DNA of 64,000 bases from JAGGAG01 sp031402225 (GTDB lineage Bacteria > Gemmatimonadota > Gemmatimonadetes > Gemmatimonadales > GWC2-71-9): NCBI GenBank assembly GCA_031402225.1, contig JANNSD010000152.1, positions 18,203-82,202 on the forward strand. Direction: 5' to 3'. The notes beneath the pieces are model-generated. The model was not told the DNA's origin. It saw only the letters and a program-made list of their open reading frames with translations, and did not search any database. Each line of letters opens with the position of its first letter. The first letter of the stretch is position 1. Made by a program: the position numbers and the translations under genes. Positions 33,278 to 42,336 of this stretch are shown here, in pieces.

Positions 33278-34840
33278 GTGAACGCCCCACGCATGGATCC
33301 CCGCCCCAGGGTTGCCTGGCCCCTCCTCCTGCCGATCGTCCTGGTGGCGCTCGGGATCCACGCATTGCCCCAGCCAGGCTTTGGTTTCCAGCGCGACGAG
33401 TTGCTCTACTTCGCGATGGGCGATCACCTCGACCTCTTCCGAATGCAGTTCCCGCCGCTCATAGCCGCGGCCGCCCGGCTCATGAAAGCACTCTTCGGTG
33501 ATCAGGTTGCTGGCGCGCGCCTGCTGCCGGCCCTGCTCCACGCCACGCTCATCATCCTGGCCGCGGCGATGGCACGCGCCATGGGCGGCGCTGGGCCCGC
33601 CCAGTTGCTCGCGGGACTCGCGCTGCTGGTGGCCCCGGTGTTCGTGCGCGCCGGGACGTTGTTCCAGCCGGTGGTGTTCGAGTTGACCTGGTCCTCGCTT
33701 GCCCTCCTCGCGCTGCTCGAGCTGCTCGCTCGGCAGGCGGACGCCGTTCGAGCACGCGCCGGCTGGTGGTGCGTCCTGGGAATGGCGCTCGGCCTGGGTG
33801 CCATGACCAAGTTCAGCATCGCGTTCCTGGTACTCGGCATCAGTGTGGCCATGCTCCTGTCACCGCTGCGTCGTGACCTGCTCACGCGCTGGCCATGGAT
33901 CGCCGCCCTCATCGTTGCCGTGCTGGCCCTGCCGAGCGTGAGTGGCCAGGTCACGTGGCACTGGCCATTCCTGGCCCAGATGGCGGCGCTGCGCGAAACA
34001 CAACTCCAGCGCGTGACGCCGGGCGCTTTCCTCTCGGCACAGCTGCTGATGCTTGGGCCCGCCGCCGCCGTCATGCTTGTCGGTGCCTGGTCCCTGGTGT
34101 TCGGTACGCGCGCCCGCCCCTTCCGGCCGGCAGCTTTCGCCGGGGTCGCCGTCCTGGTTGTCCTGCTCATCCTGCACGGCAAGGACTACTACTTCGCCCC
34201 GGTGCACCCCCTGCTCCTGGCCGCCGGTTCGGTGGCGCTTGCGCGCATGAGTGAACGGACCGGCAGGGCCTGGCTCGTGCCCGCGGTGGCCGCAATGCTG
34301 CTGGTCGGCGGAGCGCTGCTGCTGCCTATGGGTGCCCCCATCCTTCCGCGCGAGGCGCTCGCGCGGTATGCAGCGCAGCTCGGCGTCTCAAGAGCCGTCG
34401 CCACGAACTACGGCACGGTCCTGTCGCTCCCGCAGGACTTCGCCGACATGATCGGGTGGGAAGAACTCACGATGGCAGTCGCCGCGGTGTACCGCTCGCT
34501 CCCCGACGCGGAGCGGGCGCACGCGGTGATCGTCGGCGGTAATTATGGACGCGCCGGTGCCCTGGCGATCTACGCGAAACGGTATGGGCTGCCCTATCCG
34601 GTCAGCCGCAGCGGGGATTTCTACAACTGGGGCCTGCCCGCGCAGCCCATCAGCACGCTGATCATCGTTGGCGGGACGATGGCCGACCTGCAACCGCTGT
34701 GCGGGAACGTCACGGAGGTGGCCCGAACCTCCAATCCCTGGGGTGTCGAGGAGGAGCAGGAGGTACCCATCCACGTGTGCCGAGACCTGAAGCAGGCGCC
34801 CGACGTGATCTGGCGCCGGCTTGGTCCCGACTGGGGCTAG
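33278..34840 (+). CDS. GT39/PMT-like glycosyltransferase, polytopic
   Basis: A 520-aa membrane protein of the dolichyl-phosphate-mannose/ArnT superfamily. 'GFGFQRDELLYFAMGDHLDLFRMQFPPL' carries the conserved acidic residue in the first periplasmic loop, followed by about ten membrane segments and a periplasmic C-terminal domain. Such enzymes transfer sugars from polyprenyl phosphate to proteins or lipids in the envelope. GTG 33278 is used (GGAG 11 nt upstream); ATG 33293 is possible. The acceptor is unknown. Confidence 0.85.
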   Translation: MNAPRMDPRPRVAWPLLLPIVLVALGIHALPQPGFGFQRDELLYFAMGDHLDLFRMQFPPLIAAAARLMKALFGDQVAGARLLPALLHATLIILAAAMARAMGGAGPAQLLAGLALLVAPVFVRAGTLFQPVVFELTWSSLALLALLELLARQADAVRARAGWWCVLGMALGLGAMTKFSIAFLVLGISVAMLLSPLRRDLLTRWPWIAALIVAVLALPSVSGQVTWHWPFLAQMAALRETQLQRVTPGAFLSAQLLMLGPAAAVMLVGAWSLVFGTRARPFRPAAFAGVAVLVVLLILHGKDYYFAPVHPLLLAAGSVALARMSERTGRAWLVPAVAAMLLVGGALLLPMGAPILPREALARYAAQLGVSRAVATNYGTVLSLPQDFADMIGWEELTMAVAAVYRSLPDAERAHAVIVGGNYGRAGALAIYAKRYGLPYPVSRSGDFYNWGLPAQPISTLIIVGGTMADLQPLCGNVTEVARTSNPWGVEEEQEVPIHVCRDLKQAPDVIWRRLGPDWG

Positions 34841-34907
34841 CGACCCGAAAGGCGGCGGCGGGGTACTTTCACCAAGCCATGACCGTACTCCCTGGAGCCA
34901 TCAGCGC

Positions 34908-36248
34908 ATGAACGACCTCCTCGCGGCCCGCTCCCAGATGGGCATGTCGCTGGCATTCCACATCATCTTCGCGGTGGTGGGTATCGGCATGCCCCTGCTC
35001 ATGGTGGTGGCCGAGCGCCGCTGGCTGGTGACCGGTGACCCGGTGTACCTCGAGCTGGCCAAGCGCTGGTCCAAGGGCACGGCGATCATGTTCGCCGTCG
35101 GCGCCGTGTCCGGCACGGTGCTCTCCTTCGAGCTGGGGCTGCTGTGGCCTCATTTCATGGAGTTCGCCGGCCCCATCTTCGGGATGCCGTTCTCGCTCGA
35201 GGGCCTCGCCTTCTTCGTGGAGGCGATCTTCCTCGGGATCTATCTCTATGGCTGGGACCGCCTGTCGAGCCGCGCGCACCTCTGGGCGGGCATCGTCGTC
35301 GCCCTGAGCGGCGCCCTGTCAGGCATCTTCGTGGTCATCGCCAACGCCTGGATGAACACCCCCACCGGCTTCACCATGGCGGGCGGCGTCCCGACGGACA
35401 TCGATCCCATCGCCGCGATCCTGAACCCGGCGGCGCTGACCCAGACCATTCACATGACGCTGGCTGCCTACGCGGCGACCGGCTTCGGCGTGGCCGGTGT
35501 TCACGCGTTCCTGCTGCTGCGCAAGCCGATGAACACCTTTCATCGACGCGCCCTCATGGTGGCCCTGCTGGTGGGCGGGCCAGCCGCCCTGCTGCAGCCG
35601 ATCTCGGGTGATCGCAGCGCCAAGATGCTGGCCCGGCACCAGCCGGCCAAGTTCGCGGCGATGGAGGGACACTTCCGCACCGAGTCCGCCGCGCCGCTCA
35701 TCATCGGTGGCATCCCCGACGAAGCGACCGGCCAAACGAGATATGCCATCCGGGTACCCTATCTGCTCTCGGTACTGGCGTATGGTGATCCCCTGGCCGA
35801 AGTCACGGGACTCGATCGCGTGCCTCGCGACGAATGGCCCAACGTCATGCTGGTGCACCTGTCATTCGAACTGATGATCGCGCTGGGCACCTTCCTGATG
35901 GCGATCACGGCGTGGGCCGCATGGCTCGCCTGGCGGGGCCGGGAGCTCGCCGAGAACCGGGCGTTCCTCCGGGCCGTGGCGCTCGCCACCCCGATGGGGT
36001 TCCTCGCGGTCGAGGCGGGATGGATGGTGACCGAACTCGGGCGGCAGCCGTGGATCATCCATGGCGTGATGCGCACCGCCGACGCCGTGACGCCGATGCC
36101 CGGCCTGATCGTACCCTTCACCTTCTTCACGCTGCTGTACTGCCTGCTGTCGGTCGCTGTGGTGTGGCTCATGTACCGGCAGATCGCGAAGAGCCCGAGC
36201 GCCGAAGACTGGCAGCGGATCTACACCCCGGTACTGCGTGATGCCTGA
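34908..36248 (+). CDS. cydA: Cytochrome bd-type quinol oxidase subunit I
   Basis: A 446-aa subunit with nine membrane segments that bind hemes b and d. 'ARSQMGMSLAFHIIFAVVGIGMPL' contains the heme ligand His, and 'GLLWPHFMEFAGPIFGMPFSLEGLAFFVEAIFLGIYLYGWDR' the conserved Glu residues. The quinol-loop region is short, as in the cyanide-insensitive oxidase group. Reduces oxygen to water at low oxygen without pumping protons. GGAG precedes the ATG; the gene overlaps cydB. No cydX-like small gene follows cydB. Confidence 0.95.
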   Translation: MNDLLAARSQMGMSLAFHIIFAVVGIGMPLLMVVAERRWLVTGDPVYLELAKRWSKGTAIMFAVGAVSGTVLSFELGLLWPHFMEFAGPIFGMPFSLEGLAFFVEAIFLGIYLYGWDRLSSRAHLWAGIVVALSGALSGIFVVIANAWMNTPTGFTMAGGVPTDIDPIAAILNPAALTQTIHMTLAAYAATGFGVAGVHAFLLLRKPMNTFHRRALMVALLVGGPAALLQPISGDRSAKMLARHQPAKFAAMEGHFRTESAAPLIIGGIPDEATGQTRYAIRVPYLLSVLAYGDPLAEVTGLDRVPRDEWPNVMLVHLSFELMIALGTFLMAITAWAAWLAWRGRELAENRAFLRAVALATPMGFLAVEAGWMVTELGRQPWIIHGVMRTADAVTPMPGLIVPFTFFTLLYCLLSVAVVWLMYRQIAKSPSAEDWQRIYTPVLRDA

Positions 36249-37257
36249 CATCACGCCCGCACTGCTCGTCGCCGGGGGCCTGTTCACCGCGCTGGCGGCC
36301 TATCTCGTGATGGCGGGCGCCGATTTCGGCGGCGGCGTGTGGGACCTTTTCGCCACCGGCCCGCGCCGGAAGCGCCAGCGCGCCCTCATCGCTGACGCGA
36401 TCGGTCCGATCTGGGAAGCCAACCATGTGTGGCTGATCCTGGCGGTCGTGCTGCTCTTCGTCTGCTTTCCGTCGGCCTTCGCGCGGCTCTCGGTCACGCT
36501 GCACATCCCGCTCACGCTCATGCTCGTGGGTATCGTGCTGCGCGGCTCGGCATTCACGTTCCGCAGCTACGACAGCCAGCGTGATGACGTGCAGCGGCGC
36601 TGGGGCCTGCTGTTCTCCTGGGCCAGCCTGATCACCCCGCTGCTGCTTGGCGTGGTGGCGGGCACCGTCGCCGCCGGCGCCATCCCGGTGCGACCCTCGG
36701 GCACGTTCGTTGATGCCTTCGTCCGGCCCTGGCTGCAGCCGTTCCCGCTCGCGATCGGCGCGCTGACACTGGCCCTCTGTGCCTACCTCGCGGCGGTGTA
36801 CCTCACCGTGGAAACTGACGACCCCGCCCTGCAGGACGACTTCCGGCTCCGCGCCTTTGGCGCCGGCGTCGGGGTCTTCGTCGCGGCGATGGTCGCCCTG
36901 TTGCTGGCCTGGCGGCACGTACCGCTGGTGTGGCACGGCCTCACCGCCAGTGGATGGGCGCTGGGCTACCAGGTGGTCGTGGGCGCGCTGGCGCTGCTCA
37001 CCTTCACCGCCCTGTGGCAGCGACGGTTCCGGCTGGCGCGGGTCGCGGCACCGATCCAGGCGGTGCTCATCCTGTCGGGATGGGCGCTGTGCCAGTTCCC
37101 CTACCTGCTCCCACCCGACCTCACGATTGCCGCCGCCGCGGCGCCCAACGTCACGCTGCAGCTGGTCCTTGGCGCGCTGGCACTCGGGTTCGTGGTACTC
37201 GTTCCGTCGCTCATCTACCTCTTTCGCGTGTTCAAGGGCCGACCCCAGCGCGTCTGA
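36241..37257 (+). CDS. cydB: Cytochrome bd-type quinol oxidase subunit II
   Basis: A 338-aa partner of CydA with about eight membrane segments. 'VMAGADFGGGVWDLFATGPRR' and 'IGPIWEANHVWLILAVVLLF' are the family signatures. ATG at 36241 overlaps the cydA stop by 8 bp; GTG 36238 is a possible earlier start. Confidence 0.95.
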   Translation: MPDITPALLVAGGLFTALAAYLVMAGADFGGGVWDLFATGPRRKRQRALIADAIGPIWEANHVWLILAVVLLFVCFPSAFARLSVTLHIPLTLMLVGIVLRGSAFTFRSYDSQRDDVQRRWGLLFSWASLITPLLLGVVAGTVAAGAIPVRPSGTFVDAFVRPWLQPFPLAIGALTLALCAYLAAVYLTVETDDPALQDDFRLRAFGAGVGVFVAAMVALLLAWRHVPLVWHGLTASGWALGYQVVVGALALLTFTALWQRRFRLARVAAPIQAVLILSGWALCQFPYLLPPDLTIAAAAAPNVTLQLVLGALALGFVVLVPSLIYLFRVFKGRPQRV

Positions 37258-37289
37258 CGCCGAGCAGGCCATGAATCCGTAGGGGGGAT

Positions 37290-39941
37290 ATGCTTCAGGA
37301 TCCCCCGCAACGACACACCATGGATGACCCGCTCGAACGCCTGCGCTCCGCCCTCGCCGGCCGTTATGCGGTCGAGTGGGAAGTGGGCCGGGGCGGCATG
37401 TCGCGGGTGTATGCGGCCAGGGACCTCCGCCATGGACGCCGGGTCGCGATCAAGGTGCTGCGCCCCGACCTCGCCTCCATCCTCGGTGCCGACCGGTTCC
37501 TGCTGGAAATAGAAATTGCCGCCCGCCTGCAGCATCACCACATCCTGCCGCTCTTCGATTCGGGGGAAGCGGACGGACTGCTCTTCTACGTCATGCCGTT
37601 CGTGACCGGCGAGACGCTGCGGGCGCGGCTGACCCGGACGGGCCGGCTCACGATCCCGGATGCCGCGCGCATTGCACGCGAGATCACCGACGCGCTCGGC
37701 TATGCCCATGGCGAGGGCGTCGTCCACCGGGACGTCAAGCCGGAGAACGTCATGCTCGGCGCGGGGCATGCCTATGTCATGGACTTCGGCATTGCCAAGG
37801 CGCTGAGCGAGGCGACCGACCACGGCGCCGGCACCGGTGCGGGCCTCACGCTCGGGACCCCGGCGTACATGGCGCCGGAACAGGCCGCCGCGGCACCCGA
37901 TGTTGACCATCGCGCCGACATTTATGCCATCGGCATCGTGCTGTACGAGATGCTCGCCGGCCACCCGCCGTTCTCGGACTCGACCGCGCAGCGGATCTTC
38001 GCGCGGCAAATGACCGAGATCCCGTCTCCAGTGCGGCATGAGCGGCCGGACATGCCGGCTGCCATGGCGCAGGGCATAGCGCGCGCGCTCGAGAAGGATC
38101 CCGACCGGCGCTGGCAGACCGCCGCCGAGTTGCTCCCGGCTATCGAGTCAGGCCTGGCAGACGGACCGGCCGCGGTGGGCCTGTCCGGCCGCCGTCGCTG
38201 GTGGCTGGCTGCTTCGGGCATGGCGGCGGGTGCGGCAATCGTGGCCGCGCTCCTGCTCCGGCCCCGCGCGCCGCATGGCCAGCTGGAAGCAGGGCAGACC
38301 AAACAGCTCACCTTCGAGGCTGGCCTCGAGCTCGACCCCGCCCTGTCGCCCGATGGACAGATGCTGGCGTACATCGTCGGCGGCCCCGACGCAGGCGAAC
38401 TCGTCGTGAAGCAGCGTGACGGTGATCGACCGATTCGGCCCGCGCCGACGCTGCCACGGCCGCAGCGATCACCCACGTGGTCTCCCGACGGCACCCGGAT
38501 CGCGCTGCAGACCCCCACCGGCATTTTCGTGATCCCATCGCTTGGCGGTGCGCCGCGGCTCGTGCCCGGCAGCGACTCGGTCGGCCCGCTGTTCGGGCTG
38601 GACTGGTCGCCCGATGGCTCGCAGCTGGCCTATTCGAGCGGCGGCAAGCTCTACCTGGCCGATGTGGTGAAGGGCGGCCGGCGGCTGCTGCACGAGGGGC
38701 GCTGGGACATTCGCGGCGCGTCCGCGCCGGCGTGGTCGCCCGATGGCCAGTTCATCGCGTTCGTGGTGGAGAACGCCGACTTCGTGTTCGGCAGCGTGGG
38801 CAATTTCGCCAACTTCGCCCCGACGCGACTGGCCCTCGTGTCGCTCGCCGACAGCACCGAAACGACCCTGGTCGATGACGGCGCGATGAACCTGAGCCCA
38901 CAGTGGATGCCGGATGGGCGGGGCCTCCTCTTCGTGTCGAACCGGGAGGGACAACGGGACATCTACCGCCTGCCGCTTACACGCGCGGGAGCGCCATTTG
39001 ATTCGGCGGAGCGGGTGACGACCGGACTCGGAGCCCAGACCATCAGCCTTGATCGCGCCGGGACGCTCCTGGTGTACAGCCGGCTCGAGCTGCGCTCCAA
39101 CGTCTACAGCACGCCGATCCCGCGCTCCCTCACGGTACTCGGCTCCTTGACCGCGGTCACGTCCGGCACGCAGGTGATCGAAGGATTCGATCTTTCGCCG
39201 GACGGCAAGTGGCTCGCCCTCGACTCTGATCGCGAGGGCAACCAGGACATCTACCGCCTGTCGCTGGAAACGGGAGAACTGGTACGCCTCACGTCGGACA
39301 GCCGGGATGATTTCCTCCCAACCTGGTCGCCGGACGGACAGTGGCTCTCATTCCACAGCATCCGGCAAGGCACGCGTGACGTGTTCATCATGCCATCGGC
39401 GGGCGGTACCACGCAGCAGCTCACCAACGACCCGGGCCAGGACCGCAGCCCGCGCTGGTCACCCGATGGCCGCGAGATCGTGTTTGAGTCGACGCGCGAG
39501 GACGAACGGCGGGAGATCTACGTCATGCAGCGCGATTCCCTTGCGCGCTGGGGATACATACGCCGGCTGACGCACAATGGCGGACGCTGGCCCGACTGGT
39601 CGCCCGATGGACGCCGCGTCGCCTATCTCAACTCGCGGGGCATCTGGAGCATACCGGCCAGCGGCAGCGGACCGCCACGGCTGGTCACCGCCACGCCGGC
39701 GCAGCACGTGCGCTGGTCGGACGATGGGCGGGCGATCTACTTCGTGTCCAACGCCAACGACTCGACGGCGGGTTTCTGGAGCATCCCGGCGCGCGGAGGG
39801 CCCGAGCGCCAGCTGGTCCGGTTTGCCCCCGACGGACCGAGAGTCCGCCGGGCGTTCTTCGAGGCACGCCAGGACCGGTTCTACTTCACCGTCATGGAAC
39901 ACCAGAGCGATATCTGGTCGCTCAGTCTCGGCGTACGCTGA
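37290..39941 (+). CDS. Serine/threonine protein kinase with PD40 beta-propeller
   Basis: An 883-aa receptor-like kinase. Cytoplasmic kinase domain: glycine loop VGRGGMSRV (32-40), Lys55, Glu73, HRDVKPEN (147-153), DFG (166-168) and TPAYMAPEQ (190-198). A single membrane segment spans about 304-323. The outside part is a beta-propeller made of at least ten PD40/WD40-like repeats with SPDG or a variant ('SPTWSPDGTRIAL', 'LPTWSPDGQWLSF', 'WPDWSPDGRRVAY'), similar to TolB and S9-peptidase propellers. The activator is unknown. ATG 37290 is used; ATG 37320 matches the usual family start more closely. Confidence 0.94.
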   Translation: MLQDPPQRHTMDDPLERLRSALAGRYAVEWEVGRGGMSRVYAARDLRHGRRVAIKVLRPDLASILGADRFLLEIEIAARLQHHHILPLFDSGEADGLLFYVMPFVTGETLRARLTRTGRLTIPDAARIAREITDALGYAHGEGVVHRDVKPENVMLGAGHAYVMDFGIAKALSEATDHGAGTGAGLTLGTPAYMAPEQAAAAPDVDHRADIYAIGIVLYEMLAGHPPFSDSTAQRIFARQMTEIPSPVRHERPDMPAAMAQGIARALEKDPDRRWQTAAELLPAIESGLADGPAAVGLSGRRRWWLAASGMAAGAAIVAALLLRPRAPHGQLEAGQTKQLTFEAGLELDPALSPDGQMLAYIVGGPDAGELVVKQRDGDRPIRPAPTLPRPQRSPTWSPDGTRIALQTPTGIFVIPSLGGAPRLVPGSDSVGPLFGLDWSPDGSQLAYSSGGKLYLADVVKGGRRLLHEGRWDIRGASAPAWSPDGQFIAFVVENADFVFGSVGNFANFAPTRLALVSLADSTETTLVDDGAMNLSPQWMPDGRGLLFVSNREGQRDIYRLPLTRAGAPFDSAERVTTGLGAQTISLDRAGTLLVYSRLELRSNVYSTPIPRSLTVLGSLTAVTSGTQVIEGFDLSPDGKWLALDSDREGNQDIYRLSLETGELVRLTSDSRDDFLPTWSPDGQWLSFHSIRQGTRDVFIMPSAGGTTQQLTNDPGQDRSPRWSPDGREIVFESTREDERREIYVMQRDSLARWGYIRRLTHNGGRWPDWSPDGRRVAYLNSRGIWSIPASGSGPPRLVTATPAQHVRWSDDGRAIYFVSNANDSTAGFWSIPARGGPERQLVRFAPDGPRVRRAFFEARQDRFYFTVMEHQSDIWSLSLGVR

Positions 39942-39944
39942 GCC

Positions 39945-41063
39945 CTACTCGCCCATCGCGTCCTGGTAGTAGCGGTCGAACGCCGCGCTCAGGCTCTCTC
40001 GCCGGCTGTAGGGGCCCGGCCGATACGCCCGGCTTTGCACCCCCGCCTGTGCCATCTCGCAGATGTGCCAATCCTCGCGATTCACCGTGTCCCAGAAGCC
40101 GGCCCCGTCGTCGGGATCGAATGCGGGGTTGGAGAGAGTGTCGGGATGAAAGAGGAATTCGCAGGCAATGCGGGTGCGATCGGGCGCCACCGGCTGGAAG
40201 GTATGCACCATGACATAGTCGTGGTGCAGGCTCAGCAGCATGCCGGGAAAGATCGAGTAGTAGTACACTCGCTGACGGTCGTCGGCGGAGAGGTCTCCCA
40301 CCGGGACGCCGCAGGCCCGGCCGCTCAGGGTCATGCTGCCACCCTCCCCGGTGATCGTCATGAAGCCGCCGAGGATCGGCCCCTCGATGAGGTCATTCTC
40401 GCCGCTCGTCGGCGGCGAGAGCTTGACCAGCGACGGATGCAGGGGCGAGCAGTGGTAGCACTCGGAGTAGTTCTGGAACAGCAGCTTCCAGTTGGCGCGG
40501 ACATCGTACTCGAAGCGCCGGCCCACCTGGAGCGCCGACAGGTTCCACCGGGCCACCCGACCGATGAGCCCCGCGAACGCCTCGGCGAAGGGCTCGGGCT
40601 CCTCCGCCAGGTTGACGAACAGGAACCCTTCCCACGTCGCGATGTGCGCCTGCAGGAGCGGATAGTCCGCCTTGTCGAATCCCTCCAGTTCACGCTGGTC
40701 GGGCACCCCGATGAGTCGACCGTCGAGGGCATAGGTCCAGGCGTGGTAGGGACACTGGATGGTTTCGGACATCTCGCCGCAGGGCGCTTCGCACAGGCGC
40801 GTGCCGCGATGCCGACAGACGTTGTACAGCGCGCGCACGATGCCGGTGCGATCACGAACGATGATCAGGCTCTCGGCGCCGATCTCCACGAGCACGTACC
40901 GGCCCGGCGTCGCCACCTGGTCCTCCCGCCCGATGCAGAGCCACCGGTTCGCAAAGAGGCGCTCCTGCTCTTCACGGAACACCGCCGTGCTGACGTAATC
41001 GCGCTGGGGCAGCGTACGCGCGCCATGCGTGGGCAGCGCTGTGGTCTTGAGGAAGGTGGTCAC
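39945..41063 (-). CDS. Rieske non-heme iron oxygenase, alpha subunit
   Basis: A 372-aa aromatic-ring-hydroxylating dioxygenase-type protein. The [2Fe-2S] Rieske centre is CRHRGTRLC and CPYHAW; the mononuclear iron site includes 'NYSECYHCSPLHPSL' (two His). The catalytic SRPBCC domain follows. By overall pattern it belongs to the group with choline monooxygenase, carnitine oxygenase and glycine-betaine demethylase rather than classical ring dioxygenases. No reductase or beta subunit is adjacent. GTG start with GGAGG 6 nt upstream. It is convergent with the kinase gene (3 bp apart). Confidence 0.9.
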   Translation of the reverse strand: MTTFLKTTALPTHGARTLPQRDYVSTAVFREEQERLFANRWLCIGREDQVATPGRYVLVEIGAESLIIVRDRTGIVRALYNVCRHRGTRLCEAPCGEMSETIQCPYHAWTYALDGRLIGVPDQRELEGFDKADYPLLQAHIATWEGFLFVNLAEEPEPFAEAFAGLIGRVARWNLSALQVGRRFEYDVRANWKLLFQNYSECYHCSPLHPSLVKLSPPTSGENDLIEGPILGGFMTITGEGGSMTLSGRACGVPVGDLSADDRQRVYYYSIFPGMLLSLHHDYVMVHTFQPVAPDRTRIACEFLFHPDTLSNPAFDPDDGAGFWDTVNREDWHICEMAQAGVQSRAYRPGPYSRRESLSAAFDRYYQDAMGE

Positions 41064-41136
41064 GGTAGTCCTCCAAGGCGTATACTATGTCCTGACGAAT
41101 GTACGCCATGGCCTTTCCCCCGAGAAGCTTGCCGCG

Positions 41137-41673
41137 ATGCCCCTCCCGACGATCCGTACCGAACGCCTGACCCTGACCGTCTTCACCCCGGATGCGATTG
41201 ACGCCCTGCTGGCCGGCAACGCGCTGCGCCTCAACGCGATTACCGCCAGCGCGTTTCCCTTGCCGCTGGCACCGCCTCCCCTCATGGAAGACATGCTGCC
41301 CGACCTGCGGGACCGGCTCCGCAAGGATCCGTCGCAGATCGGCTGGTGGAGCTGGGTGGTCACCCGGCGCGACACCGGCCAGGCGATCGGCTCCGTTGGG
41401 CTCGGCGGTCCACCCAACGCGGAGGGGACGGTCATCATTGGCTACGCGACCTACCCCGGCTTCGAGGGAAAGGGCTACGCCAGCGAGGCGGCCCAGGGGC
41501 TGCTGGAGTGGGCGCTCCAGCAGCCGGGCGTGGTGCGGGTGGCCGCCACCATCCCCCCGTGGAACGAGAAGTCGATCCGGATCGCGGAGCGGATCGGTAT
41601 GCACCGCATCGGCACGACCTGGGACGAAGAGGTGGGCGACGTCTACCTGTTTGCGGTCGAGCGACCACTATAA
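41137..41673 (+). CDS. GNAT-family N-acetyltransferase (RimJ/RimL type)
   Basis: A 178-aa acetyltransferase. It begins 'TIRTERLTLTVFTPDAIDALL', the usual RimJ/RimL-like start, and 'GFEGKGYASEAAQGLLEWAL' supplies the acetyl-CoA binding loop (Q/RxxGxG/A variant). 'NEKSIRIAERIGM' is the typical last helix. Substrate unknown. ATG 41137 gives the family start; it is divergent from the Rieske oxygenase gene. Confidence 0.87.
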   Translation: MPLPTIRTERLTLTVFTPDAIDALLAGNALRLNAITASAFPLPLAPPPLMEDMLPDLRDRLRKDPSQIGWWSWVVTRRDTGQAIGSVGLGGPPNAEGTVIIGYATYPGFEGKGYASEAAQGLLEWALQQPGVVRVAATIPPWNEKSIRIAERIGMHRIGTTWDEEVGDVYLFAVERPL

Positions 41674-41688
41674 CCATCAAAATTGTTA

Positions 41689-41718
41689 TTGACAGTTACT
41701 AAATAACCAGTACATGAT
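41689..41718 (+). promoter_or_regulatory. Sigma-70-type promoter before the CGNR gene
   Basis: TTGACA (41689-41694), an 18-bp spacer and CATGAT (41713-41718) in a strikingly AT-rich stretch of about 75 bp. The stretch also contains the inverted hexamers GTTATT and AATAAC (41685-41707) over the -35 region, a possible operator for the regulator encoded just downstream. Confidence 0.55.
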
Positions 41719-41748
41719 TAACCTTCTACTAATACTTTGAGGGTTATC

Positions 41749-42336
41749 ATGTCAGAGATCCTCTGCATCGACTTCGTCAACACCGTCATCTGGGACGGGC
41801 CGGACATGATCCGCGGCGAACAGATCCGCGGATACGGCAATCTCCTCGATTGGGCGGGCGACCGGGGGGCGCTGGCTGAAGCTGAGGTGGAGGAGTTGAG
41901 GGAGGTGGCCGCCGCGGACGCCGATGCACGGCGTCGGGCCCTGGGCCGGGCGTGGGCCTTTCGTCGGGCCCTGCATGATTGCCTGAGGGCCGTGGCGCGA
42001 CACGAGCCGCCGCCGGAGGCCGGCGTGGCACTCGTCAACGCGTCGATCGCCGAGGCGCCTGCCGCGTTCGTGCTTGCGCCAAGGGCCGACGGTATCGCGC
42101 TCACGATACCCGCCGGCCCTCACCCTGACCTGCTGCGCCCCATCCTGCGCTCCGCGCTGCACCTGTTCGCCTCGCCCGACCTCGCGCGCCTGCGTGAGTG
42201 TGATGCCGAACGCTGCGGCCGGCTCTATCTCGACTTCACCAGGAACCAGTCCCGCCGATGGTGCGACATGGGCACCTGCGGCAACCGCGCCAAGGCGCGG
42301 CGGCACCACGCGAAGCGGCGCGCGACGGCGGGCTAG
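41749..42336 (+). CDS. ABATE/CGNR zinc-finger transcriptional regulator
   Basis: A 195-aa protein of the CGNR family. The N-terminus 'LCIDFVNTVIWDG' resembles the ABATE putative stress-response domain, and the C-terminus is the zinc finger 'CDAERCGRLYLDFTRN' plus 'WCDMGTCGNRAKARRHH', which binds DNA. GAGGG is 5-6 nt before the ATG. An AT-rich promoter with inverted repeats precedes it, consistent with autoregulation. The gene overlaps the convergent POT transporter by 4 bp. Confidence 0.88.
   Translation: MSEILCIDFVNTVIWDGPDMIRGEQIRGYGNLLDWAGDRGALAEAEVEELREVAAADADARRRALGRAWAFRRALHDCLRAVARHEPPPEAGVALVNASIAEAPAAFVLAPRADGIALTIPAGPHPDLLRPILRSALHLFASPDLARLRECDAERCGRLYLDFTRNQSRRWCDMGTCGNRAKARRHHAKRRATAG

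Noticed and set aside
40035..41201. Open frame of 388 codons on the plus strand
   Set aside because: Antisense to the Rieske oxygenase gene, which has clear cofactor motifs; no domain seen in the frame.
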